Shown in pieces: positions 36,647 to 49,262 of a DNA stretch of 64,000 bases (positions are counted from its first letter, which is position 1; each line of letters begins with the position of its first letter). Below the pieces are notes generated by a model that saw nothing but the letters and a program-made list of their open reading frames with translations, was not told the origin of the DNA and made no database searches. The position numbers and the translations under genes were made by a program. This DNA comes from Planococcus citri (Eukaryota > Arthropoda > Insecta > Hemiptera > Pseudococcidae), in contig NC_088681.1 of the NCBI RefSeq assembly GCF_950023065.1, positions 44,116,836 through 44,180,835 of the forward strand, written 5' to 3'.

Positions 36647-37755
36647 TTACATTCCTCTCCTTGGACCTCTACCTCTTGATCTTCTAGGAGGTAGATCTTT
36701 GCCACCTCGTTGACCTCTCCACGACGACGGTCCTCCTCTACCGTAGGAATTCCTTCTACCTCTTGAATTCTCACCACGTCCTCTACTCTGAAATCTGCCT
36801 CCTCTGGAAGTACCGCTGTATCCTGACGAATTATCATCTTGATAATCGTCGTAATAATCGTCGTTGTTGTTGCCTCCTCCTCCTCCTCCTCCTCCGCTCC
36901 CTCCGCCATCGTATCTCGAATCGTAGAAATCGTCGCGATTATCATCTTGCCATTTATTATCGTAGTAATCGTCTTTATCTCGACTACCACCTCCGCTAGC
37001 TCCGCTATTACCTCGATCGTAGTATTCGTCGTCTTTATCGTCGTATCTATCGTTCGCGTCCGAGAACCTGGATCCTCTTCCTCGATACGAAGATTCAGAA
37101 TTATCACCACCGGACGACCGGCTACCGCTACCGAATGGTCTTCGAGTAAATCCGGATCCTCTGCGACTTCTGGTCGATTTATCGAATCTGCTACCTCGCG
37201 AATCGTTCTGATACCCGCTACCGTATTCAACAGACTGATCTCTCGAGCCTCTTTTGCTACTCGCGCCCGAATCCGAATGACTAGATTGATTCTGGCTATC
37301 TTGACGGTATCCTCGGCCTCTGGATGACGATCCGCCGTTATCTGAGTAATCGCTACGAGGCCCTTTGCTCCAAGATCTTCGGTCCGAGTTTGAGTATCGT
37401 CCTTGATATCCGCCATTATCGTCTTTCCACGAATCTCTCGAAGACGAGTAATTCCTACCGCCGGAAGATCGCTCGTTCGAGTAATTATCAGCTCCGCCGT
37501 CGTCGTAATCGTACTGGTTATCGTAGTCGTCGTAATCGGCGTCGTTTTTACCTCCACGGCTGGAATCTTTACCGGAACCGGCTCCGCCGCCGCTCGACTG
37601 GTGTAATCTGTAATCGCTGGAATCGTTATATGAGTAATCTTTGTTCGAATACGAATTACCGCCCGAGTTACGATAATCTGATCCTCCTCCGCTGCCGCTG
37701 CTGCCGTATTTATCCGAGCGCCATTTTTTATTCGGGATTGAAGATGAAGTGTCTC
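36647..37755 (-). CDS. Wdr33: WDR33 last exon: Gly/Ser/Asp/Tyr and RGG-rich tail
   Basis: The final coding exon gives about 370 residues of low complexity: DYDDYDNQYDYDD, seven glycines in a row near 36880, SRGRGYRQDSQ, RSRRGSGFTRR and, at the end, RGRNSYGRGG and SRGRGPRRGM. RG/RGG clusters and Tyr/Asp stretches suggest RNA binding and arginine methylation (inference). Vertebrate WDR33 has a collagen-like GPQGP tail here, which is absent. Repetitive GAY and GGN codons keep two other frames open (307 codons on the same strand, 162 on the other); those are shadows. Confidence 0.88.
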
Positions 37756-40700
37756 CTAAGAATAAAAATAAAAATCATCGCCGCGTTGTATGAATTGAGA
37801 AAAAAAATCGAAAATGGATTACGTAACAATATGGTGAGATTTGTTTTTAAACTTACTCGATCTTTTTAACGATTTCTTTTCGGGTTTCTTCATCAAATGC
37901 AGAACCTAAAACAATAAAACAGCAATAAAAGTAAGTAACACGAATAATTTAGAAAATGATGATTCGAATCTTTTAAAAATACCCTTCCCCCTTCCACCAA
38001 TTCAAGTTACGTTTCAACTTCAATCGTTGTCGTCGTGTATTTTCAGTGTTATTAAAATTGCATATCGTTCGCCGCGAAAACGAGAATCATACGAAAGGAG
38101 AAAAAGCAACGCAGCTTCGCCTTCAACCTTCAATAATACCGTTAGTTCTTTGTTAGGTAACTCGAGTTGCATAAATATTACCACATGACCGAAAATTCGA
38201 ACCTATGACATGACCGCTGGAGTGAGTTATTAGGTACCTACCATAATTCATTTATGAATTTTGCATATTCGTCGACAAATGTACAGCTCAGCGTAGGAGT
38301 GAATAAATCATGAAAAAGGAATTAGGAAATATAACTTCCTACAAAGTACGAAATCTGTACAGGTCAACTAGAAAAATGATACCTATTTTTTTGTACTACC
38401 AAAAGAACTTCAAGAAGTGAAATGGGATTCCAGTTTCAATACATATTGAATAGACCAGGCATTTCAAAACAAAGGGAAACACGACTTCCCAAATTTCATA
38501 AAAAATTCAATTTTTTCACTCAGGCATCTCACAAGGGAACCGCTTGAGGTGTCACACTCCGATTTGAACGGGACCGCGATTTTGGGAAAGAACATAGTCT
38601 GAAACCACCAAAACCAAATTTTCAGCTGCCCAAGTTCATTTTTCGATTTTTGGCGAATTTTTGAAAATTCAAAATTGACTATTTTTGGCGATTTATGCTT
38701 TTTTTTTAAAAGTACGAACTTGATCAGTAAAAATGGTCAAAGTAAGTCCCAAAACTAATATTAATTCTCCAAATCCAAATTTCAGCCATTCTGGAACCTC
38801 CAGCGCGATTTTTCAATTTCTCCAGAATTTTGAATTTGCTCCAGAAGGCGTGAATATTAAGTTGGGCAGCTAAAAATCGAGTTGTGTATTATACTCGACC
38901 TGTTTAACGAGTTTATCTACCTTTGGGCCGATTTTGGGAGCGACACTTCAAAATTGGTTTTTTGACCAGCTTTTTTCAAAATTAAAAAATCCAAAAACTC
39001 CTAAGTTTCCCGTTTGCGTGGAAATTTTCGAAATTCACGCGAATCGCTGTATTTCTTCAAGAACTAACTCCCGGAGCGCAAATTCTACCATTTCCAGCCA
39101 TTTTGGAGCGAGAGTGACACCTCAAAAAACCACTCTTGAGGAGCCACTCCCAAAATCGGCTCAAATGTGGATAAACTCGTGAAACAGGTCGAGTGTAATA
39201 TACAACTCGATTTTTAGCAGCCCAACTTCATATTCACGCCTTCTAGAGCAAATTCAAAATTCTGGAGAAATTGAAAATCGCGCTGGAGGCTCCAGAATGG
39301 CTGGAAATTGTAAAATTTTGATTTGTAGGGTTAGTTTTGGACAAAATACAGCGATTCGCGCAAATTTCAAAAATTTCCTCACAAATCGATTATCTTTTGA
39401 TTTTTGATGACTTGAAATTTCGCGAAAATTCAAATTTTTCGATGAAAATGTTATTTGAGAATCATTTCTGAAGATTTTTTGAGCACAAACTCGGTGTGTG
39501 ATTTTCGGGATTTTTCAAAAAGGCGCCATGCGACTCATGCAACCTATAAAAATGACTTGAAATTTAGCGAGAAATTTTAATTTTTTGACGAAAATATTTT
39601 TCGAGCATTTCTAAAGAATTTTGAGTGTAAAATTGGGTCATGAGTTTTGGAATTTCTGATCAAGTATCAAGAGACCCATAAAAATGAGAACTTTTTCAAC
39701 AAAAATACTTTTGATTCATTTCTGAAGAATTTCGAGCCGAAAATTGAGTCATGATTTTCGAGATTTTTGGAAAAAGTCTCACGTAACCTATTAAAATGGA
39801 TTAAAATCTCATCAGAAAATTAAAAATTTCTGATAAAACTTATTTTAAGCATTTCTGAATAGTTTTGAGTTCAAAAAAGTTGGCCATGATTTTTGGGATT
39901 TTCAGCAAAACTGTCGTGCAATCAGCCGAAATGGTTTGAAATTTTGGCAGAAAATGGAAAATTTCTATTGAAACATGTTTTGAAAACGTTCGAGCCCAAA
40001 ATCAATCTAGTTTTTTTTTTTTTGAAAAAGTTGTAATTCGGCTTACTTAAGTCACAATTTAGGCAGAAATTCGAAATTTTTTAGCAAAATCCTATAGGAG
40101 AACTTTTGAAGAAATTTTCATCACAAAAACTTGGAAAATAATTTTTAGGATTTCTGAAAAAAATACCATACTACCTGTCAAAATGGGTCAAAATTCCAAG
40201 GTACTTCCAATGCGACCCATTTTGATGGGTTGCATGATACTTTTTCATAACCACCCGGAAAATTGACTCAATTCTTGGATCAACATTTTTCAAAACTGCT
40301 CAAAACAAGTTTTGATAGAATTTTTTTTTTTACAGAAAATAGAGCAAAATTGGCATAGTGGATAACTTTTAGCAACCAATCATGAAAAAAGTAACCAGTT
40401 ATTTACGATGCTAGAAGCAAAACAAATAGGTACCCAAAATTTTTTCAGTTCAAGTTAGGTACTTCACTTTAAATCTTCTGAACGTTCCAAAGTTTTAAGA
40501 AAAGGGATGAACTATTTTTGCGGTATCAAGAGCAGAATTTTCAATTTTAAAAAACGTTTCAAAAATTGACAAGAAAAACTGAATTCAACACAAATGAAAA
40601 TTCATATTTAAAAAATTTGAAAATGATCATTTTCGAGAATAAGAAGGGACTTTCCTTTCCTATCGTAATGCTTATTTCGAATTCGAATATATTTTCAATA

Positions 40701-43700
40701 AAAAACGAAGCTGAGTAAGAGTATTGTCGAATACAGAGAGAACACTTCCCCTTGCTCTCTGCAGTAGGTATGTATTCTTTTCTATAAGATCGTAATTAGC
40801 ATAATTACATACAACAAATCGTGCAAAAATGAAGATACACGAAATCAACACATGGTTCAAAGAAAACATTAAATGACCTGTAAAACGAACTCAAACTTCT
40901 CCAAAATTATTAAAAATTACATCCAATCTTCCAAATTGGAAAAGAATCGTTCAACATAAAAAATACCAACCTGTCTTCCTTTAGTTTTAAACAAACTAAG
41001 AGCTCTTAAACGTCTCGGCATTTCTGCTGGATCGGTATGAGGTATCACATCATTTAATTCAGGAACGCGACCATTATTTACATAATCTACTAATCTATCA
41101 CGACCTTCGAATAAATTTCTTTCGATTTCGGAGCCTTCTGCAAACGTCGATGAGAAAAAAAATCAATTTTAGCCAAAAAAATCATCATTTTAAATATTTT
41201 TAGATAGAATATTATTCGTGTTTTCGTACCTGATACTGAAACAATTCTTCCATAAATATACATCATATCAATTTTCAAATCTTTAACGTTAATAGCTCCG
41301 GGAGCATGCTCGAATAATTTATTAGCCATCATTTTAGCATCTGGTAGGAACGATTCGTCGACATCTGAAGAAAATAAAATGAAGAATGAAATTTGCGAAT
41401 GGGTTAAAACATATTTTAATAACTATTCTACTCGAAACCGTCTTCGGATACTTACTTATAATATCTTTAGATGATCTTTGTTCGTTCCATTGAGCTTGGA
41501 AATTCTTAGGAATAGGTTTAGCGTAAGGTACCTGCGAAAATAACACCGGTTAGCAAGAAACAAATGATCAAAAAATAAAAAAAAGAAACAAAAATATGAA
41601 ATTCTGCATCTTACGTACTTTCTTTTGAGTTTTATTTTTATCCTTGAAAATACCACTGTCCAAGCCCGGAATCGAGGACATGATATTTTCTGGTAACTTG
41701 GAAATGTCGACTTTATCTTCGGGTCCCATACCAGGAATACGTATAGTACCGGATTCTGTGCAGGAAAAACAAGTAGGTACACGAACCAATAGAAATTGCA
41801 TCTTTATCTCGGTAAATGAACGAAATTTTCACACTCACCATCTTCGTATTCTTCGAATCCTAATATACTGGCTGGGAATGTATTCAGATTATACTTATCA
41901 CGCATAGGATCTCCTGGATGATTACGCGTCCAGAATTTACACGAGTGGTCGTTTGATCCAGAACACAATATGTGTCCCAGTGGATGCCACGCCAGTGCCC
42001 AAACGATGCTGTCGTGAGCTTGATCGATGGCAGCTACTTCTTTGGGCGTTCTGTGATCAAATAAGTGTAATCGTTAGTTGATTTATGTTACTGGTTTTCT
42101 TATTTTTGAAGCAGTATTTTAGCCAAAATAATACTAACCCAACATGCCAGAATAATATTGATCCGTCTGAGCCTCCACTGCACATTAATCCTTCGTGTTG
42201 AGGATGCCACGCAACGACACTGGTTTCCTTTTTGTGGCCTCGGAATGTTTGCAAGTCTGTATTAAGGTTCCTTATATCGTACAGTTTGATTAGATGATCA
42301 CGTGAAGCTGTCGCTACCCAGTTACCGTTCTGGTTCCATTTGATGTCCATCACAGTTGCTTTGTGAGCGTGACTGGAAGAAATTAAGCAAAATTAGTTAC
42401 GATGTTTCAACAAATTCAAAATCGCCCTGGAGGAGACAAAAATTAATTTTAGGGCTTACAACCCGGGTTAGTGCTTTTTGGGCACCCCTGAAATTTCGCA
42501 ATAACCTACTAGAGCGATCGAGGGGGTATCTAATGAGCTCCTATCGAATTTGCAGACTCTAAAATTAATTTCTGATTTTTCCAGAGTGATTTGGAGTTGC
42601 TGGAGAAAATTGAAAAATCGCTTAAGGCTCTAGAATGGTCCAAAATTAGTCATTTTTGTCGTATAGCAGTTGAATTGAACGGATTATTCACTGACTTTGC
42701 CCAAAAAAATTATAGTTTCATAAAAAAAGTTCCAAAATTGTCCTTGAAACAACGTTTTTTAACTTTCTAGATTTTCAAAAATTCGCCGGAATTCCAAAAA
42801 TTGAATTAAGGATCTGAAATTTAGGTTAAGAGGGTTTTAGAACGTGCTCGTTCGATTTAGCTTGCTTTTGTTCGAATCGGAGCGTGCCAATTCATAGGAT
42901 TTCTTGGCGAGTGAATTAGAAAGACTCCCAGACTTGATGTGGAATAATCCGTAACTATTCGAGTGAATTTTCAAATCAACGATCGATTCTTACAACTTGA
43001 CAGTTCCATCAGAGTATACTCACATCGTTGCCATCGATTTCCCTGACCTCGGATCCCATAATTTAACCGGCTGCTGATTATCTTTACTACCAGAAGCCAC
43101 GAGACTTTTATACGGATGCCAATGAACGCATTTAACATCAGCTCCATGACCTGGAAACCGAACACAAGATATTAATATTTGCCAGAGGTTCTCTAGAAAC
43201 ATAAACTAATTCATATATGGTATATACAGGATCGACTTATCTACCTCTAAATATCCTTTCTTCGTTACACGTAACAAAATCCCATAATCTAACGGTACCG
43301 TCATCGGAACAAGATACAAATTTATTATCAGTAGGACTAAAACTGTAACATAAAAAATAAAAATGAATAATTATCAAGAAATTCTCATTTCGATACCAAT
43401 TGCTAATAAATAATTAAATTTTACGAACCTAACACCTCTCACAGCTTCTCTATGCCCTTGGTACATCTTAACATTATTCATATTCGACTGCCAATACTTA
43501 ATATATCCTGAATGATCTCCGGTCAACATCCAAAGTTCGTTATTCGACCATACCATCGTCCTCACCGGACAATCGTGAGCCTATAGAACATACCAACATA
43601 TTGAAATAATTAACTGCTTCATTTCACATACTTGACCCACCCTTTCTGCAACACTTACTTGTAATATAGTCTCGAAATTGAAAGTTAACCCATTCCAAAG

Positions 43701-46700
43701 TGTAAATTCGCCACTGGAGGTACCTGTTGATGTACAAAAAATGAAATGAATTTATTGTGGACAGTATAAAACTTGGAAATCATTGTAATGTTATTCACGG
43801 ATAGGTACATCTTACATGTAAACGTATTAAAATTTGATTAGGTTGGGTGTTTCAAAAGGTACAGTTACGGACATGAGACGAGTGTGAGCGCAAGCAAAAA
43901 TTCAAAATCATTCGAGACGGATTTGACGAGAAAATAAAAGAATATTTCTACCTTTATTAGTACCTGTGATCAACCTACGACCTTCCGGAGTCCAAGCCAA
44001 ACAAAACACCGGACATCTGACTTTATTCGTAGCAGTTTTCACGAACCTTGTGGTCACAGCATTGAACGGATTCTCCGGATAACTGGGCGGTGGAAGAACA
44101 TGCGGAACGTACAGACTGTCTGGTTGCAAGTGATCTCTGTCTCGAAAATCACGTTGCCACAGGCGATTCTATAATTAAAATGGAAAAAAAAATATCGTTG
44201 TAAAATTTTACTCGAGTGATAGACTGATTACGATAGTCCTATACTTCTCACCTTTTCCATTTTAACTACCTACAGCTTTTTATACGAGAGTTGAGGATTG
44301 AGGATAAAAAGCAAGAGGGAAGTAGTTGAATAATATGTACTTTCATGTGAATGATTTTTAGAATATATTTTGAGGAAGAGAGCAGGATCAGGATGAATGA
44401 GGGATTTTTCTCTAAGATGACCTTTTTCCAAAACATTTAAAAATTGTCAAAAGTGTTACAGGAGTTAGTTTTTAAAAAATTAAAGTTTATTAAAGAACTA
44501 CCTATTGAATAATATGTTGAGGAAATTTTTCCCAAAGGTCGATGATCAGAAAAAAAAGAGTGACTTTATATTTAGCCGATGCAGGTGCATTTATTCATCA
44601 AAGTAAGTCCCAAACTACACACAAATTGTACCTACATACTTAATAGAAGTACAAACAAGATTAAATCAAGCCAAGTTGAAAAAGTGTTCGGGTTCGTACA
44701 AAACATTAGGGGGGGGGGAGCTAGGAGAGGGGTCATGTTCCAAATTAAATAGGCCTACCCTTCGATTATCAATTCAAATCAAATGAGTTGATCGATAAGT
44801 TCCTTTTCAGTGTTACTTCTTCATCGAAAAAATCATGTTTTTCCTTTCATTCTTTACTAAAAAAAAAAAAGGGACCGGATAAGGGATGATACAAAATTTA
44901 GGAAGACAGACATTAAATATCAGAATGAGAATGTGTCAGGATCTTGGCGGAAAACAATTGCACTTATCTGGGCATTTCCTGGATCCCATTTGACCAGATT
45001 AGATCAGATCAGTTTTAATTGATGCGGCCAAATTGTATTTGGTGGATGCTGGATTAGACCAGATCAGATCAGATACAACTTGACCGAAGATCAGACCAGA
45101 TCAGTCCTCATTGATGAGATCAGATCGGACTTGAATGAAGAGACTAGATCAGGCCTGATTAGTTAGATCAGATCAATTCTAACTGATGAGACTAGATAAA
45201 CTTTGATGGATCAGATAAGATCAAACTCATCCGATCAGACAAGATTTGACCTGAATGATGGAACCAGATAAGCCCTAACTGATGAGACCACATCAGACTT
45301 GATTGATGAGTTAAGATCAGACTTGATTGATCAGATTAGATCACGCTTGTTTGATCAGAGCAGATCTGACCTGAATGACGACACTAAATCAGCCCTAATT
45401 GATGAGACCAGACTTGATAGTTGATTGATTGGACTGCATCAGATTTGTTGATTGATCTGATAAGATCAGGTTTGCTTGATCAGACTAAATCTGACCAGAA
45501 TGATGAAATCAGATCAGCTCTAATTGATGAGATCAAATTGGATTTGATCGATTAGATACGATGAGACTTGCTTGACCAGCCCAGATCAGAATTGCTTGAC
45601 TAGAAAAGATCTGATCTGATTGATGAGACCACATCTGACTTGGTTGATCAGATTAGATCACACTTGCTTGATCAGACCAGATCTGACCTGAATGATGATA
45701 CTAAATCAGCCCTAATTGATGAGACCAGACTTGATTGATCAGATAAGATCAGGTTTGCTTGATAGTGATGGCAACGATCGATAGTTTTCACTATCGATAG
45801 TGTTTTCGAGTGAAAATTTCAATAGTTTTTACTATCGATAGTTTTTTCGGTAGTAACAAAAACTATTGATACTATCGATAGTTTTTTCGATAGTTTTCAA
45901 TTTTCATTAAAAACTGATAATGGATGTGATTTCACGAGTTTGGAGGTTCATTATTACGTTTTTTATCTGAAAAAATCAAGGGACATCATTTTGAGAGAGA
46001 AAAAAAGAAACAATACTTTTTTTTATTGAAAAAATGAACAATAGCGATCCTTTTTTACAAAAATTTGGTTAAAAATTCAATAAAACATTGGATTTTCGAT
46101 AGTTCGATAGCATCCAAAAACTATCGATAGTTTTTTCAATACTTTTAAAAAAAACTATTGGTCAAACTATCGATAGTTAAAAAAAACTATCGATACTATT
46201 GAAAAACTATCGATAGTTTGCCATCACTACAGCAAACTAAATCTGACCAGAATGGTGAAATCAGATCAGCCCTAATTGACGAGTTCAGAGTGGATTTGAT
46301 TGATCAGCCCAGATCGGACTTGCTAAACCAGAAAAGATCTGATCTGATTGATGAGACCACATCAGACTTAATTGATCAAATTCGATCACACTTGCTTTAT
46401 CAGACCAGATCTGACCTGAATGATGATACTAAATCAACCCTAATTGATGAGACCAGACTTTATTGATCAGGTTTTTTTGGTTGATTAGATAAGGTCAGGT
46501 CAGGTGAGCTTCATCGGATTAAATCTGACCAGAATGATGAAATCAGATCAGCTCTAATTGATGGGATCAGAGTGGATACTAGATTTGGTTGATTAGATAC
46601 AATTAGACTTGATTGATCAGCCCAGATCAAACTTGCTTGACCAGAAAAGATCTGACCTGATTGATGAGACCACATCAGACTTGAGACTTGATTTAAGAGA

Positions 46701-49262
46701 TAAGGTCAGACCTGATTGATCAGACTAGATCAGATCAGATTCTATTTGAATGATGACACCTGATCAGCCCTAATTGATGAGATCATACTTGATTGATCAG
46801 ACCGCATCAGATTTGTTGATTGATCAGATAAGGTCAGGTATGCTTGATCAGACTAAATCTGACCAGAATGGTGAAATCAGATCAGCCCTAATTGATGAGA
46901 TCAGTGTGGATTTGATGGATTAGATACGATTAGACTTGATTCAGCCCAGATCAAACTTCCTTGGCCAGAAAAGATCTGACCTGATTGATGAGACCACATC
47001 AGACTTGATTTATGAGATAAAGTCAGACCAGATTCCATCTGATCAGCCCTAATTGATGAGACCAGATAGGATTTGATAAGATCAGCCCAGATCAGACTTG
47101 CTTGATCAGCACAGATTTGACTTGATTGATGAGACCACCAGAAACCTGATTGGCTGGAGAAGATCAGCACATATCAGACTTGATCAATCAGACTATATCT
47201 GATTTGATTGATCAAACCAGACCAGACCAGATCAGATCACACATGATTCAAAAGACCAGATCAGCCCTAATCAAGTAGGAAGATCGGATCAGATTACTCA
47301 GACCCGATTCATCAGATCAGATTGATTGGACCGGTGATTGATGAAACGAGATCAGATCCGGACATTCCCTAAATCCAATCTCACATCTGTTCAGACTTGA
47401 TTGGATCCGACCAGATGCGATCTGATCCAATCACTTCCCCATGGGAAGGAAAATATTTTATGAAGGGTAAGTAAGTGAATCGAGTGAAGAGGCTAATAAT
47501 AAACTTACTCAGTTCTTTAGGTAATTTTACTGTTTGCCTGGGCCACAACAAGAAACGAATCTATTCTACTCCTCAAGATCTTTGAATGTCTATGGATGAG
47601 ACGAATTAAGCATATGAAAAAGAACTAAAGATGACTGGTGGAAGAGAAAGAGGGGAGGGGTGATGACGTAATGAGAACAAAAAGGGAAAAAATTACACCA
47701 ATTAGAATAATCCAAATTTCTCACTTGTGCTAATGGGATACTCAAAGAAGGAAAAAAAGATGAGCTCATTCCTTCCATTCTCCTACCTCCGAATAATTGA
47801 AATCAGATAAAATTTCCTTCTCGAATAGTAAAATAAAAAAATCTCAAGATTTCATCCCCTTCCCAGGCACCCACCATCAGAAAAATTGAACATGATTTCT
47901 CAGATTCTGCTCCCAAAGTACTTCAAAATAGGGACCGGAGGGAGGCGTAAGTTGAGGAATCAGAGAGAATCTCACGTTGAGTAGGTTTCATCAGAGAAAG
48001 CAAAGCCATTCACCATTAACGAATACATTTTAAAATTTTATTTATAAATAAACAACGAAAGAATTAGAAGACATTGACCCAGAAAAAAATCATGACCTAC
48101 TAATTTCAATCTACGTTCAAAAGTAGAGAAAAATTCATGCATTCGGTTCCCTTTACAAATACAATTGCTCATCTGATCAAATAACACTCCAGTTGTTCAT
48201 TTGATAAATGAACTTGTAAAATGTCTTTGTTTATTATTGGTCGTTGAATGACACGTGTACCTACTGGTATAATTTTTTCTCTTCCACAAGTGTCATGTCA
48301 TTCGAGGCTTGAGCATTTTTTTTTTGTTTTTGTGCAGGTTTCGAAGTTTTGTTCGTTTATTTACAAAAATACGTACAATTGACAATTTAAAAACAATACA
48401 TGAAAAAAAAAATTGCAAAATATGTTCAAGTTCATATCCGATTCTCAACACTTGCTATACGATTTGCGTAGGAATGCATTTGTATATATTTGTGTATTTT
48501 TTGTTTAAACCAAACAACACGACGCAGAACATTAAAACTCTGCACGTACAATGATGTCTTTTTCACTTAAACACAAGCTCGTTGGGCCGGCAGATCTTTA
48601 GCGAAAAAATTCCTTTGGGGCCCTGCCACACTGAAAATGCGAATTATAACGTGAATAATATACTATCAATATGAAGTAACAAAACACTTCAAAATAGATA
48701 ATAGAAAAATCACTCTAACCTACAGAGAAGAATCAAGTCATCGAACTCTTTACAACCTTCGCGTTTAACGTACATTTTTATACGGCAAAAAAGCATACTC
48801 TGTTGGAAAAAAGTCGACTATACACCCTTGACCCTTAAACATCACAACATGCACTACTTTCCTCTATCATCGATGTGTCAAGAAATACTAAAATCAAATT
48901 ACTTCTAATTCTCTAATAATGGCCGCATTATAATCCACAGTCTTCCTCATAGTAGTTCTTCGTAATCTACGACCGTCGAAATCCGGATCGCCGACGGCCG
49001 GAAAGGAAGGTTTTTGACCCGGACGAAAGGCATGTTTCAGCTGCAAAGGCATCGGACCTTGGAACTGATAAGGTTGAGGAGCAGTCGCCGATGGTTCGGT
49101 TTGAATTTGCTGGATTTGTAACGACTCTTGAAGTTGTTCTTTGTGCCTTTTGTCGTCGATTTTTTCCATCGACTGATTCGAGTAATCAGGCATTTGATCG
49201 CGGAAAGCGTTCAAATCATGTTGCATGTGATTATCGACGTAGTACATTTGATTGGCTGCCAT
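36647..49262 (-). CDS. Wdr33: WDR33, mRNA 3'-end processing factor
   Basis: WD40 subunit of CPSF that, with CPSF30, binds AAUAAA in nuclear pre-mRNA before cleavage and polyadenylation. Coding exons (plus-strand coordinates, 5' to 3'): 48903-49262, 43952-44168, 43659-43723, 43429-43580, 43245-43342, 43024-43150, 42139-42372, 41839-42050, 41619-41755, 41456-41531, 41230-41364, 40971-41137, 37857-37905, 36647-37755. All introns are GT-AG; the joined length of 3138 nt is divisible by 3 and gives 1045 aa. The N-terminal DFDGRRLRR (residues 94-102) matches the human WDR33 segment that contacts RNA, with F95, R99 and R101 at the conserved places. The propeller covers about 165-490, then PYAKPIP and a linker, then an RGG-rich tail. 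The start is the first ATG after an acceptor at 49264. Confidence 0.93.
38523..39350. mobile_element. Fold-back element copy in Wdr33 intron 12, right end missing
   Basis: It begins CTCACAAGGGAACCGCTTGA and contains GTGTCACACTCCGATTTG, CAGCTGCCCAAGTTCAT, GCGATTTTTCAATTTCTCC and a central palindrome with CTCGACCTGTTTAACGAG. The same order is found at 62182-63216. Here the match stops near 39350 before the second terminal repeat, so the copy is truncated. Confidence 0.7.
39410..40330 (-). repeat. Wdr33: Degenerate ~125-bp tandem array in Wdr33 intron 12
   Basis: Units carry CATTTCTGAAGAnTTTTGAG, then a (T/A)TTGnGTCATGATTTTnGGGATTTTT block, then a (C/A)CCTATAAAAATG block. The last anchor recurs near 39549, 39671, 39791 and, more weakly, 39920, 40050 and 40176. 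The units are too diverged to be recent. Confidence 0.6.
41839..44168 (-). CDS. Wdr33: WDR33 WD40 propeller exons (exons 2-8)
   Basis: Seven exons encode blades with clear WD signatures: CLAWTPEGRRLITG, MVWSNNELWMLTGD, CSDDGTVRLWDF, CVHWHPYKSLVASGSKD, TASRDHLIKLYDIRN, GGSDGSILFWHVG and CSGSNDHSCKFWTRN. Exon junction phases agree throughout. Exon 6 uses donor GTGAGT at 43022-43023, which splits an Ile codon. Introns are short (78 to ~650 bp); the longest, 42373-43023, contains a decayed fold-back element. In the known CPSF structure this propeller packs on CPSF160; that is family knowledge, not visible here. Confidence 0.92.
42390..42930. mobile_element. Decayed copy of the 62182/38523 fold-back family in a Wdr33 intron
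   Basis: Within intron 42373-43023, GTTCGAATCGGAGCGTGCCA and GATTTCTTGGCGAGTG parallel the GTTCAAATCGGAGTGTGACA and GTTTCCTTGTGAG end of the 62182-63216 element. The GGAGAAAATTGAAAAATCGC and CTAGAATGG words parallel its interior. It is heavily diverged. Confidence 0.5.
44990..47450 (+). repeat. Wdr33: GATCAGA satellite-like array in Wdr33 intron 1
   Basis: About 2.4 kb is built from GATCAGACTTGATTGATGAG and CCAGATCAGCCCTAATTGAT-like words. Short subunits of about 20-28 bp are grouped into higher-order units near 0.3 kb. The phrase GACCAGAATGRTGAAATCAG recurs near 45490, 46245, 46529 and 46860. GATC sites are extremely dense. The array is interrupted at 45763-46229 by a fold-back element. Stretches with no stop codon are a by-product of the repeat. 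Confidence 0.85.
45763..46229. mobile_element. Fold-back MITE with seven TATCGATA sites
   Basis: Ends read inward TAGTGATGGCAA (45763 and complement ending 46229), with possible extension outward (GTTTGCT on both flanks). The interior contains seven exact TATCGATA words, all in CTATCGATAG-like context, plus many CGATAG halves. TATCGATA is the DRE bound by DREF in Drosophila and overlaps the CGATA site of BEAF-32. The TAGTG ends are compatible with hAT, but no 8-bp duplication was found. No ORF. Confidence 0.75.
47451..48902 (-). other. Wdr33: Rest of Wdr33 intron 1
   Basis: Unstructured AT-rich intron sequence between the GATCAGA array and coding exon 1 (donor GTAATT at 48901-48902). The intron as a whole spans 44169-48902. 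No additional exon was supported. Confidence 0.6.

Noticed and set aside
36634..37557. 307-codon open frame on the minus strand and a 162-codon frame on the plus strand over the Wdr33 last exon
   Set aside because: They are Thr/Ile/Glu- or Ser/Val-rich translations of GAY/GGN-repeating codons. The frame that joins in phase to the upstream Wdr33 exons is different and gives RG/RGG motifs and a stop at 36647.
46218..47170. ORFs translating to SDLIDQ-type repeats in the GATCAGA array
   Set aside because: Direct products of the repeat unit, present on both strands, without start context, splice support or family resemblance.
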